Positions 30,469 to 41,084 of a stretch of DNA of 64,000 nt are shown one piece after another. Source of the DNA: Fidelibacterota bacterium 408169 (GTDB lineage: Bacteria; Fidelibacterota; Marinisomatia; Marinisomatales; TCS55); NCBI GenBank assembly GCA_002256485.1, contig NNSG01000003.1, positions 244,243 through 308,242 of the forward strand, given 5' to 3'. Under the pieces are notes generated by a model. That model did no database searches. It was not told where the DNA came from and was given only the letters and a program-made list of their open reading frames with translations. The translations under genes were made by a program, and so were the position numbers. Numbering within the stretch: position 1 is the first letter of the stretch; every line of letters starts with the position of its first letter.

Positions 30469-30915
30469 TTAAAACAACGGCCACACATATATTAGTAAAA
30501 TAGCAAATACAACTGCATTGATTATATGAGCACCCATGCATGGTCTGCAAAAGACTTTTAGTATAAATAAACCCCAAGCCAAATATAGGCTGAAAGCAAA
30601 AGAAAAAAGTGCTGTAAGAAATAATAATTCTATACCAACTACTCCAGAAAAAATATGTTCACTAATAGCCACGATAAATGCAGTATAGTAAAACATACCC
30701 CAAAATGCATTTGATTTTCCAAAAGTTCTTCCAAATGTGCTATCAACTATTTCATCGCATCTGCAATCATTCATACTGAGTATTTTGGGTATCCAAATTA
30801 CATTTTCGGATATTCGTTTTTTATGAACTTGATAGAAATAATAAGAAATAACCCATCCAACTATTTGCAAACCAAAAAGGAATATACCTGACCATAAGGG
30901 AAGAGTTACATTCAT
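30469..30915 (-). CDS. VKOR/MauE-like integral membrane thiol-disulfide protein
   Basis: Four predicted TM segments; distal FCRPCMGAH CxxC and loop CRCDEIVDSTFGRTFG. Confidence 0.6.
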   Translation of the reverse strand: MNVTLPLWSGIFLFGLQIVGWVISYYFYQVHKKRISENVIWIPKILSMNDCRCDEIVDSTFGRTFGKSNAFWGMFYYTAFIVAISEHIFSGVVGIELLFLTALFSFAFSLYLAWGLFILKVFCRPCMGAHIINAVVFAILLIYVWPLF

Positions 30916-31614
30916 TCAAATCCCCATGAGTTTAATTGCTATTCCTGAAATAGCAATAATTATTCCGGCCAAAGCATGCGAATATTTTTCCAGAAAACCC
31001 ATTTGCAGGTTTACGAGTTTTTTAAAGACAACAATAACAACAAGAGTCATTGTTGCTACAGTGATAACCCCAAAAACCAATGTTACGACAACCAATGTCC
31101 ACCAATCTCCTTGAGCTGCAGGATACATTAATACTGGGATAAGTGGTTCGCAGGGTCCTAATACAAATATGACAAACAACGCCCAAGGTGTTACAGATTT
31201 CTCATTACCATGTATGTGGGTATGCCTACCGAGATGATGATGTGAGTGATGATGTGTTTCTTCATTATGAACATGTCCATGAGAATGTTTTTTTGCCCTG
31301 AACCCAATCCGTAAACCCCAAGAACCATAGGCAATTCCAAAACCAATGAGTAACCAACTAGCAATATCACCTCGAACAGATTCAATTTCTTCCAAAAAAC
31401 CAACAGTAATGCCTAATGCAATTCCTATTAGCCCAAGAATGACAGACCCAAGGACATGACCAACTCCGCACAGAATTGTGATAAAGATTGTTTTTTGAAA
31501 TGACCACGAACGTGCTTTTCCAACCATAATAAAAGGAAGGTAATGATCCGGGCCAATAAGTGTGTGAACAAATCCGATTGACGCGGCCGTTAAGTATAGA
31601 ATATTCAATTCCAT
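30916..31614 (-). CDS. Putative nickel transporter (UreH/RcnA/HupE-like) with His-rich loop
   Basis: Hydrophobic protein HTLIGPDHYLPF, HKKHSHGHVHNEETHHHSHHHLGRHTHIHG-type His loop; next to hyp genes. Confidence 0.72.
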   Translation of the reverse strand: MELNILYLTAASIGFVHTLIGPDHYLPFIMVGKARSWSFQKTIFITILCGVGHVLGSVILGLIGIALGITVGFLEEIESVRGDIASWLLIGFGIAYGSWGLRIGFRAKKHSHGHVHNEETHHHSHHHLGRHTHIHGNEKSVTPWALFVIFVLGPCEPLIPVLMYPAAQGDWWTLVVVTLVFGVITVATMTLVVIVVFKKLVNLQMGFLEKYSHALAGIIIAISGIAIKLMGI

Positions 31615-31729
31615 TGTAAGTTTTTTAGTGTTTCCGTACTAAATGTATTTGATTGGTTATGTAATGTTTTTCAAATCCCATTGTCAATTACAATCTTTAA
31701 CACGTTAAAACTCTATAACTTAAAATTAT

Positions 31730-32776
31730 TCAACAGATTCTTGGTAACTGTTCTCCCACAGGCATATCTACAATGCGATTTGCCCCAAGGCTTGTTTTCA
31801 TAGTAACTATTCCCGGATGTTCTGCAACAACTTCTCCAATAATAACAGCATCTTTTCCAAATTCATGATTTTTCATCGTTTCAAGAATAATGGGTGCATC
31901 ATTTTCTGTAACTACTGCTATTAGTTTACCTTCATTGGCTACATACAACGGATCGATTCCAAGCACTTCACAAGCGCCTTTTACGTTTGGTTTTACGGGA
32001 ATAGTATTATCAATTAAAGAAATTCCAACTTGCGAAGATTTAGCAAACTCATTCAATGTAGTAGCAGCACCTCCACGGGTTGGATCTCGCATCGAATGAA
32101 TACCATGAGAAACGTTGAGCATATTTTTCACTAATCCATTTAACGGTGCTGTATCACTTTTTACCTGCGTCTGAAATGATAACCCCTTTCGACTTGTCAT
32201 GACAGCCATGCCATGATCTGCCAATGTTCCGGAAACAATTATTCGATCCCCGATTTGTAAATTCCCAGATGATATATTCAAATCATGGTTCAATACACCA
32301 ATGCCGGTTGTATTGATGAAAATCTTGTCACAACTTCCTTTATTAACAACTTTTGTGTCTCCGGTTACAATCGTTACACCGGCATTATTTGCCGCATTTT
32401 CCATACTGATTAAAATTTGGTGCAGATCTTCCATAGGGAATCCTTCTTCAAGAATAAATGCTACACTTAAATATAGTGGTTCAGCACCGCACATGGCTAC
32501 ATCGTTCACGGTGCCGTTAATGGCAAGTTCGCCAATATTCCCACCGGGAAAGAAAATGGGATCTACTACGAAAGTATCTGTAGAAAAGGAAAGACGTTCC
32601 CCCTGGAAATCCAATACTGCTTGATCTTCCATGGCTTCCAATGTTTTGTTGGAAAAGCGTGGAAGAAATAATGTATCAATTAAATCACTGGATAGTTTTC
32701 CTCCGGCCCCATGGGCAAGTTGTATGGTATCATGATCCATTATAGGAAGGGGACAGGTAAGATTTTCAATATTCAT
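31730..32776 (-). CDS. hypE: Hydrogenase expression/formation protein HypE
   Basis: LAHGAGGKLSSDLI, DTFVVDPIFFPGGNIGELAINGTVNDVAM, C-terminal PRIC. Confidence 0.95.
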   Translation of the reverse strand: MNIENLTCPLPIMDHDTIQLAHGAGGKLSSDLIDTLFLPRFSNKTLEAMEDQAVLDFQGERLSFSTDTFVVDPIFFPGGNIGELAINGTVNDVAMCGAEPLYLSVAFILEEGFPMEDLHQILISMENAANNAGVTIVTGDTKVVNKGSCDKIFINTTGIGVLNHDLNISSGNLQIGDRIIVSGTLADHGMAVMTSRKGLSFQTQVKSDTAPLNGLVKNMLNVSHGIHSMRDPTRGGAATTLNEFAKSSQVGISLIDNTIPVKPNVKGACEVLGIDPLYVANEGKLIAVVTENDAPIILETMKNHEFGKDAVIIGEVVAEHPGIVTMKTSLGANRIVDMPVGEQLPRIC

Positions 32777-32779
32777 TTT

Positions 32780-33871
32780 CTAATCAATACGTTGATATTT
32801 ATAATATGCTGAACAGGCACCTTCGCTGGAAACCATTGTAGCCCCTAATGGAGTTGTGGGAGTGCATTCTTTTCCGAAAGCAGGACATTCATTTGGTTTG
32901 TTTAATCCCTGGAGAATTACGCCGCTTATGCACAATTCCGGTTCTTCAGTCTGAATATCATCAACAGAAAATTTTTCTTCTGCATTGAATGATTTATATT
33001 TTTCTCGGACTGTTAATCCACTCATAGGAATTTCACCTATTCCGCGCCATTTTCTATTTGATACTTCATATATTTCTGCAATCAATTCCTGCGCAGTACG
33101 GTTTCCTTCCTTTTGTACAGATCGTAAATATTGGTTTTCTACTTCATGTCGGTTTTCTTCCAATTGTTTTACGACCATGAAAATTCCTTCCAGCACGTCT
33201 ATTGGTTCAAATCCTGTGGCCACAATGGGTACAGAATATTTCTTTGCAATCGGATCATATTCATCTAATCCCATGACAGTGCAAACATGTCCGGCGGCTA
33301 AATAACCCTGAACACGATTTTCAGGAGAAGAAAGCAGTACTTCCATGGCTGGAGGTACCAGCACATGACTAACCAATTCACTGAAGTTAATGATTCCTTC
33401 TTTGGCTGCTTGATGAATCGCCATGGCATTCCCGGGGGCGGTGGTTTCAAATCCCACGGCAAAAAATACTATTTCTTTATCCGGGTTTTCTTTTGCAATG
33501 GTTAATGCTTCCAAGGGTGAATACACAGTTCGTACATCTCCACCTTCAGATTTGACCATAAATAAATCTTTATTGCTACCGGGAACGCGGAGCATATCAC
33601 CAAAACTAGTGAAAATAACATTTGGTCTTCCAGCAATTTCAATAGCTTTATCTATGATTTCGAGAGGAGTTACACATACCGGACAACCGGGACCATGAAC
33701 CAATTCAATCTCTTTTGGCAAAACTTGATCAATTCCATTTCTAATAATTGAATGAGTTTGACCTCCACATATTTCCATGATTACCCACGGTCTTGTAACA
33801 GTCTTATGTATTTCCGATAGAATCTGTTTTGCTATTTCCGGATCACGAAATTCGTCTAAATATTTCATCAT
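32780..33871 (-). CDS. hypD: Hydrogenase formation protein HypD
   Basis: [38 protein letters not shown]. Confidence 0.95.
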   Translation of the reverse strand: MMKYLDEFRDPEIAKQILSEIHKTVTRPWVIMEICGGQTHSIIRNGIDQVLPKEIELVHGPGCPVCVTPLEIIDKAIEIAGRPNVIFTSFGDMLRVPGSNKDLFMVKSEGGDVRTVYSPLEALTIAKENPDKEIVFFAVGFETTAPGNAMAIHQAAKEGIINFSELVSHVLVPPAMEVLLSSPENRVQGYLAAGHVCTVMGLDEYDPIAKKYSVPIVATGFEPIDVLEGIFMVVKQLEENRHEVENQYLRSVQKEGNRTAQELIAEIYEVSNRKWRGIGEIPMSGLTVREKYKSFNAEEKFSVDDIQTEEPELCISGVILQGLNKPNECPAFGKECTPTTPLGATMVSSEGACSAYYKYQRID

Positions 33872-34152
33872 TCTATATTTTTATCCTTCAATGGGTTACC
33901 AAAAATGTCCAAACCTTCTTCTGCAGAAGCCTTAACAAACTCACCCCAGGTTTCATACGTTTTCATGGCTTCATCTTCATCAATAATTGAAATTCCAAAA
34001 CCGGCATGAACTACAGTATATTGACCAACCTCAATATCAGAGACGTATTCCAGACATGCTTTGTTGATTGTTCCTGCATAATCAATATTTCCCATTATCA
34101 AGCCATTTTCATCAAAAATTTCAACGACTTTTCCCGGTATCCCAAGACACAT
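33868..34152 (-). CDS. hypC: Hydrogenase assembly chaperone HypC
   Basis: [13 protein letters not shown]-terminus; [16 protein letters not shown]. Confidence 0.93.
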   Translation of the reverse strand: MCLGIPGKVVEIFDENGLIMGNIDYAGTINKACLEYVSDIEVGQYTVVHAGFGISIIDEDEAMKTYETWGEFVKASAEEGLDIFGNPLKDKNIE

Positions 34153-34156
34153 AATT

Positions 34157-36466
34157 TTATCCTTCTTTCGCTTTTTGTTTATAACGTGCAATCATTGCCT
34201 GACCCAACGATATTCCTCCGTCATTCATAGGTAATATTTTGTGAGAAAATATTTCAAATCCATTTTTCAGTAATGTTGGTACAACAGCTTCAAAAAGTAC
34301 ATGGTTTTGAAAAACGCCACCACTGATAACTACCTTTGACAATCCAGTTTCTGATTTAGCAACTTTTGCGATTTCTGTGATCAGATCAACTAATGTTTTA
34401 TGAAAACGATTACTCAAAGTTAACATGGATTCACCATTTTGAACTGCATCTACGACTGAATGTATGATGGGAGATACAAGCATACGCCGAATATTATTTT
34501 TCATATCAATTTTATAATCAAAGGATTGAACGTCCAAATTATCTGAATTTTGCATGAATTCAATAGCAGCTTGACCTTCATATCGTATCGTTTGCAATCC
34601 GCCGCTTATAGCTGCCACAGCATCAAATAACCTTCCGCAGCTGGATGTTTGGGGACAGTTTACATTCTTATCCACCATTTCAATGATGGGTTCAGGTGTA
34701 AGGTTATCAAGGAAGGGCAAATCCGGCAGATATCCATATATTTTTTGCAAATATGCTACAGCTGTTCTCCAAGGTGCTTTAATGGCAGCATCACCCCCTG
34801 GAAGTGGCATTTGCTCAAAATGAGCAAATCGTTGAAATCCAAAATAGTCTCCAATCAGTATTTCTCCGCCCCAAATTGATTCGTCTGCACCATAGCCCGT
34901 TCCATCCATAATGATTCCAATTACAGGATCATGTAAATTATTTTCTGCCATGCAAGAGGCTAAATGGGCATGGTGATGCTGAACTGCAATTGTGGGTATT
35001 TCCGATTGATCTTTTGCCCATTTAGTTGATAAATATTCCGGATGCATGTCGTAGGTGATAAGATCAGCATTTGTTTCAAAAATCCTCTGTAAATGGTTAA
35101 TTGTGTGGGTAAAAAATGAATATGCTTCCAGATTTTCCAAGTTTCCAATATGCTGGCTTATAAAAGCTTTATCATCTTTCAGTAAACAAACAGTATTTTT
35201 TAATTCACCGCCTACAGCAAGGACGGTTGGTCCATGTGATTTAACAAATATTGGAATTGGTATATATCCTCGACTGCGTCGAATTAACCGGAGATTATCA
35301 TTTAAATGTATTACTACGGAATCATCACTGCGAAGGTATATGTCCCTGTCGTGTGTAAGAAAGAAATCCGCTATTCCTTCCAGCCGTGACAAAGCTTCAT
35401 CATTTTCTATACATATAGGTTCTTCAGATAAATTTGCGCTGGTCATTACAAGTGGAGAAGCATCGTAGTAAAAAAGCATATGATGTAAGGGAGTATAAGG
35501 CAGCATGATTCCAATACGATCATTTCCAGGTGCTACTTCATCTACAATTGGAATATTATTTCTTTTTCTAAGTAAAACAATAGGACATTGAATTGACTCT
35601 AATGCCTTGATTTCATCCGAGTTGATTTCACAAAATAATTTTGCTTCTTCAAGTGACTTCACCATGATTGCCAATGGTTTTTCTTCACGATGCTTTCTTT
35701 TCCTGAGTTCTTTTACAGCCATGTTATTGGTTGCATCTACCGCTAAATGGAAGCCGCCTAATCCCTTGACAGCTACAATTTTACCATCTGCAATTTCTTT
35801 TACTGCTTTTTGAATAGGGTTAGTGGTATTTATTGATTTTCCTTTGTTATCATGAAGTGTGCAAGAAGGGCCACATTGATGACAAGCATTCGGCTGAGCA
35901 TGAAAACGTCTGTCTTCCGGATTATTGTATTCGTCTTGGCATTCGGGACATTGTGTAAAATCTTTCATTGATGTAAAAGGACGGTCGTAGGGAATATTTT
36001 CGATAATGGTGTATCGCGGTCCACAGTTGGTACAGTTAATAAAAGGGTATAAATATCGTCTGTCTTCAGGATTAAATAATTCTTCGACACAATCAGAACA
36101 GACGGCAACATCCGGTGAAATCATAGTTGAAACTGATGAATTCTTTTCTGAATGCAATATTAAAAATTCCGTGTCTGATTGGTTAGGTATTTCAAGAGAT
36201 TTCATATGAGAAATCATAGAAATTGGGGGAGCATTCCTTAAGATAGCTTTTGAAAAATCTTCTATCATAGAACCAGAACCTTGTACCTCAATTATAACTC
36301 CATCATCAGAATTGGAAACGGCACCTGAAAGGCCAAATCGATTTGCCAGATTATAAATAAATGGTCTGAACCCCACACCTTGGACGATTCCATTTATACG
36401 GATTTCCTTACGGATAATTTTATTAGGAATTTTTGTCAGGGTTTCTGTTTCAGCCATTTTATCCAA
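34157..36466 (-). CDS. hypF: Carbamoyltransferase HypF
   Basis: Acylphosphatase domain NGIVQGVGFRPFIYNLA, zinc-finger motifs CSDCVEEL/CTNCGPRYT, GGVFQN. Confidence 0.95.
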   Translation of the reverse strand: MDKMAETETLTKIPNKIIRKEIRINGIVQGVGFRPFIYNLANRFGLSGAVSNSDDGVIIEVQGSGSMIEDFSKAILRNAPPISMISHMKSLEIPNQSDTEFLILHSEKNSSVSTMISPDVAVCSDCVEELFNPEDRRYLYPFINCTNCGPRYTIIENIPYDRPFTSMKDFTQCPECQDEYNNPEDRRFHAQPNACHQCGPSCTLHDNKGKSINTTNPIQKAVKEIADGKIVAVKGLGGFHLAVDATNNMAVKELRKRKHREEKPLAIMVKSLEEAKLFCEINSDEIKALESIQCPIVLLRKRNNIPIVDEVAPGNDRIGIMLPYTPLHHMLFYYDASPLVMTSANLSEEPICIENDEALSRLEGIADFFLTHDRDIYLRSDDSVVIHLNDNLRLIRRSRGYIPIPIFVKSHGPTVLAVGGELKNTVCLLKDDKAFISQHIGNLENLEAYSFFTHTINHLQRIFETNADLITYDMHPEYLSTKWAKDQSEIPTIAVQHHHAHLASCMAENNLHDPVIGIIMDGTGYGADESIWGGEILIGDYFGFQRFAHFEQMPLPGGDAAIKAPWRTAVAYLQKIYGYLPDLPFLDNLTPEPIIEMVDKNVNCPQTSSCGRLFDAVAAISGGLQTIRYEGQAAIEFMQNSDNLDVQSFDYKIDMKNNIRRMLVSPIIHSVVDAVQNGESMLTLSNRFHKTLVDLITEIAKVAKSETGLSKVVISGGVFQNHVLFEAVVPTLLKNGFEIFSHKILPMNDGGISLGQAMIARYKQKAKEG

Positions 36467-37185
36467 TGATTCATGCCTTCACCAGTTTTTGCGGAGAGTT
36501 CGAAAAATTTCAATTTATGATTTACTTGAAGAGCGAAATCTTTGCATTTTTCCATATCAAAATCCACATAGGGGAGAAGGTCAATTTTATTGATAATGCA
36601 AATATCTGAAGCATCAAACATGTGAGGATATTTCTGTGGTTTATCTTCACCTTCCGTTACACTGATAATAACGATTTTCATCGCTTCTCCCAGATCAAAA
36701 AGAGCAGGGCAAACCAGATTCCCTACATTTTCGATGAATAAAATGGATTTGTTTTCCGGATCCAATTCTTGGATTGCATGCTGAATCATATGAGCATCCA
36801 AGTGGCATCCTGTTCCTGTATTGACCTGCACTACCGGAACACCTGTTTTGTCAATGCGTTCTGCATCCCGCATTGTTTGTTGGTCGCCTTCGATAACATT
36901 AATTGGAACATTACTTTTTAACTGTTTGATGGTTTTCTCCAGCAAGGTGGTTTTTCCGGAGCCGGGAGAACTGACCAGATTTAAAGCAGTAATATTTTTC
37001 GCACTAAAATAACCGCGATTACGTTCTGCCAATAGATTATTTTTTGCTAATATGTCTGTTTGTATTTCAATTGTATTATTATGATCATGATCGTGATCGC
37101 GATGCTTATGCTCATAGTTAGGATCATTGGGTTTTTGTATTACTGCATGTTCATCAGCGTTACCGCAACCACATGTTTCACACAT
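36436..37185 (-). CDS. hypB: Hydrogenase nickel incorporation GTPase HypB
   Basis: MCETCGCG N-terminus, His-rich stretch, LVSSPGSGKTTLLEKT P-loop. Confidence 0.95.
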   Translation of the reverse strand: MCETCGCGNADEHAVIQKPNDPNYEHKHRDHDHDHNNTIEIQTDILAKNNLLAERNRGYFSAKNITALNLVSSPGSGKTTLLEKTIKQLKSNVPINVIEGDQQTMRDAERIDKTGVPVVQVNTGTGCHLDAHMIQHAIQELDPENKSILFIENVGNLVCPALFDLGEAMKIVIISVTEGEDKPQKYPHMFDASDICIINKIDLLPYVDFDMEKCKDFALQVNHKLKFFELSAKTGEGMNHWIKWLKQKP

Positions 37186-37239
37186 AAGTTTTCCTCATTG
37201 TTAATTGAATAATTGTCTTTTTGAATTATTAGCCATCTT

Positions 37240-37581
37240 TTAATCAACGTTTATTGCTCTAATTTTTAAATCTTTTCCATCGATTATTTCAATAGAAATC
37301 CCTTTGCAATTTGGACATAATGTAAAAAATGATTCTGTATTAAATGATATATTGCATGTTTTACAATGTCCTTTCCCGGGTATAGAAATAATTTCCAGCT
37401 GTGCATTTTCTGCAGCTGTTTTGTTTTGGGCAGCTTTAAAACAAAAGGAGAGGGAATCCTCTAAAACACCAGCCAATTTGCCAACTTCTACTTCAATTGA
37501 ATTTATTTTAACTGCACCATTTTGATCTGCTGTTTGGCAGGCAATTTCTACAATATTTATTGCTAGTGACATTTCATGCAT
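37240..37581 (-). CDS. hypA: Hydrogenase nickel chaperone HypA
   Basis: MHEMSLAINIVEIA; CKTCNISF...CPNCKG zinc site. Confidence 0.95.
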   Translation of the reverse strand: MHEMSLAINIVEIACQTADQNGAVKINSIEVEVGKLAGVLEDSLSFCFKAAQNKTAAENAQLEIISIPGKGHCKTCNISFNTESFFTLCPNCKGISIEIIDGKDLKIRAINVD

Positions 37582-37732
37582 AGTTTTATAATAAGACCTA
37601 CTTGTCTTAACATATTGTAATTTTCTTTATTTAGCAAGGATTATGAATAAAATTATAATGTTGAAAAATTTTGCGAATCAGGGTAAATTTAATATAGGAT
37701 AAATGAGTCTTATATAAGAAAACAGCAGAAAA

Positions 37733-38896
37733 ATGAGCAAAATATTAAATAAAAATATACCAAAGCTTAATTTCAAGGATATTTCTAATAAATATACTGA
37801 TCAAATGGAAACTAATGGAATATCCAGACGGGAATTCATCAAATTTTGTACAGCAATTGCTGCAACTTTATCAATGCCATATTCTTTTGCTTCTGAAATT
37901 GCAAAATCAATTTCATCATCAAAACGCCCCACAGTTATTTGGCTTCACTTCCAAGAATGTACTGGGTGTACTGAGTCCTTGTTGCGGGCTACACATCCAA
38001 CTGTGGAAAATTTAGTTTTGGAAATGATTTCATTAGATTATTCAGAAACTTTATCAACAGCAGCTGGATACCAAGTGGAAGAGGTATTGCATAATTCTGT
38101 AGATGAAAATAAAGGAAAATTTATTTTAGTTGTTGAAGGATCAATCCCTTTGGCACAAGATGGAATATTTTGCAAAATAGGAAATCGAACAGCAGTAGAA
38201 ATCATACAAGATATTGGTCCGAAAGCTGCTGCAACTGTTGCTATAGGATCATGTGCTTCTTGGGGTGGTGTACAAGCATCTTTTCCCAATCCTACAGAAG
38301 CGACAGGTATTGAGGAAATATATAAAATGTTTAATATAAATAACACTGTCATCAATTTGCCTGGATGCCCCGCAAGTCCTTACAATATTCTTTCTGTTAT
38401 TTTATATTATTTAACGCTAAATAAATTGCCTGAACTAGATAAACAGAGTAGACCAAAATTTGCTTATTCTACGTTAATACATGAGTTGTGTGAAAGACGT
38501 CCCCATTTCGATGCAGGTCGTTTTGCTGAACAGTATGGTGATTATGGACATAGAGAAGGTTGGTGTTTGTATAAAATTGGTTGCAAAGGTCCTGAAACAT
38601 ATGCCAACTGTCCATCAATTCTTTATGGAGATGTTGGAACATGGCCGGTTAACACCGGACACCCCTGTTTTGGTTGCGCAGAGCATGGAGTAGGTTTTTC
38701 AAAACCAATGCATGAACAAGCTTCAATATTTTCAGCGACTCCACCTGTCGCATTTCCGGAAATTGAAGAGAATAAAGGGTTTGGGATTACTCCGGGTGCA
38801 GCTGCAGTTGCAGGAACATTAGCCGGATTAGCTATAGGAGCTGGAGCAATGGCTGCAAAACATCTTGGTAATAAATCGCAAGAAAATGAAGAGTAG
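37733..38896 (+). CDS. hybO: [NiFe]-hydrogenase small subunit, standard four-Cys proximal cluster type
   Basis: Tat-like SRREFIKFCTAIAA; FQECTGCTESLLRATHP, GSCASWGGVQASFPNP. Confidence 0.92.
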   Translation: MSKILNKNIPKLNFKDISNKYTDQMETNGISRREFIKFCTAIAATLSMPYSFASEIAKSISSSKRPTVIWLHFQECTGCTESLLRATHPTVENLVLEMISLDYSETLSTAAGYQVEEVLHNSVDENKGKFILVVEGSIPLAQDGIFCKIGNRTAVEIIQDIGPKAAATVAIGSCASWGGVQASFPNPTEATGIEEIYKMFNINNTVINLPGCPASPYNILSVILYYLTLNKLPELDKQSRPKFAYSTLIHELCERRPHFDAGRFAEQYGDYGHREGWCLYKIGCKGPETYANCPSILYGDVGTWPVNTGHPCFGCAEHGVGFSKPMHEQASIFSATPPVAFPEIEENKGFGITPGAAAVAGTLAGLAIGAGAMAAKHLGNKSQENEE

Positions 38897-38922
38897 ATAG
38901 ACTGAATTTATAAGGAACCGAT

Positions 38923-39933
38923 ATGACTATAAATCGAAGAGATTTTATTAAAGTTTTATCGTTTGGAGCTGCAGCTGCAACCGGCAGTAATACATTATTT
39001 GGTAATTCTACTATTTCAAAAACTTCCAAGCATACATTATCCAAGGATGCAGTTGGTATTCTTTATGATGCAACTCTATGTATCGGATGTAAAGCCTGTG
39101 AAGTAGCATGTAAACGAGTAAATGGTATGCCAGTAGAAAACTCTGAATGGGAAAAAATGCATGGTATTGAAGATGCATGGGATTCTGGTTCTGATTTATC
39201 CACAAAAACATTGAATAAAATAAAAATGTATAAGCATGGGTCTGCAACGGTTAAAAATAGGGAAAAAAATGGATTTTCATTTATAAAACGGGCTTGTATG
39301 CATTGTATAGAACCGGCTTGCGAATCAGCTTGTCCTGTTTCAGGATTTACCAAAGACCCAAAAACGGGAATTGTTGTTTGGAATGAATCATGCTGCGGGT
39401 GTAGATATTGTGAAATCGCATGTCCTTACAATATTCCCAGGTTTGAATATGATAAAGCAATACCAAAGGTTTTTAAATGTGAAATGTGCTCTCATTTGGT
39501 GAGTGTAGGAGGAGTTCCAGGCTGCTGTGATTCTTGTCCTTCGGGTGCATCAATATTTGGTAAAGTTGACGATATACTGGAAGAGGCTAGAAAAAGAATT
39601 GCATTAAAAGCAGGTGAAGAATATGCTTATCCTATTTCAACAGTCCACGACAAAGAAAAACAGATAAGGCCTACAGAAAAATATATAAATTATATTTATG
39701 GTGAAAATGAAGCCGGAGGTACACAATACATAATTCTTTCTGCTGTACCATTTGAAATATTGGGTTTGCCTAAACTACCAGAAAAATCCGCTGTTTCCAC
39801 TTCAGAAACTATTCAACACACAATTTATAAAGGGCTAATTGCACCTATAGCTTTACTAGTTGGGTTGGCTTTTTCTGCTCACAGAACTACAAGAAAACAT
39901 CAATTGGCTGAGGAAAATACGATTCATGAATAA
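38923..39933 (+). CDS. hybA: Hydrogenase ferredoxin-like subunit (HybA-like, Tat-exported)
   Basis: NRRDFIKVLSFG; four-Cys FeS motifs CIGCKACEVACKR, CMHCIEPACESACP, CCGCRYCEIACPYNIPR. Confidence 0.9.
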   Translation: MTINRRDFIKVLSFGAAAATGSNTLFGNSTISKTSKHTLSKDAVGILYDATLCIGCKACEVACKRVNGMPVENSEWEKMHGIEDAWDSGSDLSTKTLNKIKMYKHGSATVKNREKNGFSFIKRACMHCIEPACESACPVSGFTKDPKTGIVVWNESCCGCRYCEIACPYNIPRFEYDKAIPKVFKCEMCSHLVSVGGVPGCCDSCPSGASIFGKVDDILEEARKRIALKAGEEYAYPISTVHDKEKQIRPTEKYINYIYGENEAGGTQYIILSAVPFEILGLPKLPEKSAVSTSETIQHTIYKGLIAPIALLVGLAFSAHRTTRKHQLAEENTIHE

Positions 39934-41062
39934 CCACAAACCAGTTGGTGGAAAAATTCTTACCAAACCTTTTATGGTATTAGCTTTCTTGGCATTAATA
40001 GCTTTTATTCTAATTATAAAAAGGTTTCTGTTTGGAATAGGCAGCGTTACAAATTTAAGCGATGGTTACCCTTGGGGTTTATGGATTGTATATGATGTAC
40101 TAGTTGGTACAGCATTTGGATGTGGAGGATATGCTATTGCTTTGCTGGTTTATGTTTTTAATAAGGGAGAATACCACCCTCTGATAAGGCCAGCTCTTAT
40201 GACCAGTGTCTTTGGTTATACATTAGCTGGAGCGTCTATTATACTAGATGTAGGAAGATATTGGAATTTATACAATATGTTTTGGCCAAAATATGCAAAT
40301 ATAAATTCTGTTATGGTAGAAGTAGCGATTTGTGTAGCATCTTATGTTATGATTTTATGGATAGAATTTTCACCTTCATTTTTTGAAAAATGGCGTAAAG
40401 GTGGTACACCAACATTTGTTAAAAGATTTATGTTTGTATTTATTGCTATCGGAGTATTGTTGCCAACGATGCATCAATCTTCACTTGGATCTCTAATGAT
40501 AATTGCTGGAAACAGGTTATTTCCATTATGGCAAACAAATTGGCTGCCGTTATTATTTTTGATATCGGCATTGACAATGGGTTATGGAATGGTCATTTTT
40601 GAATCTTTATTTTCTTCCGTCATTCTCCATCGACCCTTGGAAATCTCAATGCTTAAAAAATTGTCAGCTGTTATGCAAAAATTACTGGTTGTCTTTTTGA
40701 TTTTTCGTTTCGGAGATTTGATTTGGAGAGGGGAAATAAGTACTATATTTGATATTGGGTTTAAACAATCGATGTTTATTTTGGAAAATGCATTAATTAT
40801 TATCCCGATGATATTGTTATTTATAAAAAATAAAAAATCCAGCCCAAGATCTTTATTTTTATCAGCATCTGCTGTATTGCTAGCCGGTACATTGTACCGT
40901 TTTAATACTTATTTGGTCGGGTTTGATCCTGGTCATGGTTGGCATTACTTTCCATCTGTATCTGAAATCATGGTTACATTGGGAATTGTCAGTGTGGAAT
41001 TAATGGCTTATTTAGTATTTGTTAAAAAATTACCAATAATGCCAGCTATACAACATAATTAA
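39929..41062 (+). CDS. hybB: Hydrogenase membrane subunit (HybB/NrfD-like)
   Basis: Polytopic; LSDGYPWGLWIVYDVLVGTAFGCGGYA, NTYLVGFDPGHGWHYFPSVSEIMVTLGIV. Confidence 0.9.
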   Translation, partial: NNHKPVGGKILTKPFMVLAFLALIAFILIIKRFLFGIGSVTNLSDGYPWGLWIVYDVLVGTAFGCGGYAIALLVYVFNKGEYHPLIRPALMTSVFGYTLAGASIILDVGRYWNLYNMFWPKYANINSVMVEVAICVASYVMILWIEFSPSFFEKWRKGGTPTFVKRFMFVFIAIGVLLPTMHQSSLGSLMIIAGNRLFPLWQTNWLPLLFLISALTMGYGMVIFESLFSSVILHRPLEISMLKKLSAVMQKLLVVFLIFRFGDLIWRGEISTIFDIGFKQSMFILENALIIIPMILLFIKNKKSSPRSLFLSASAVLLAGTLYRFNTYLVGFDPGHGWHYFPSVSEIMVTLGIVSVELMAYLVFVKKLPIMPAIQHN

Positions 41063-41084
41063 ACATGGTTAAAAGAGGCCCAAA

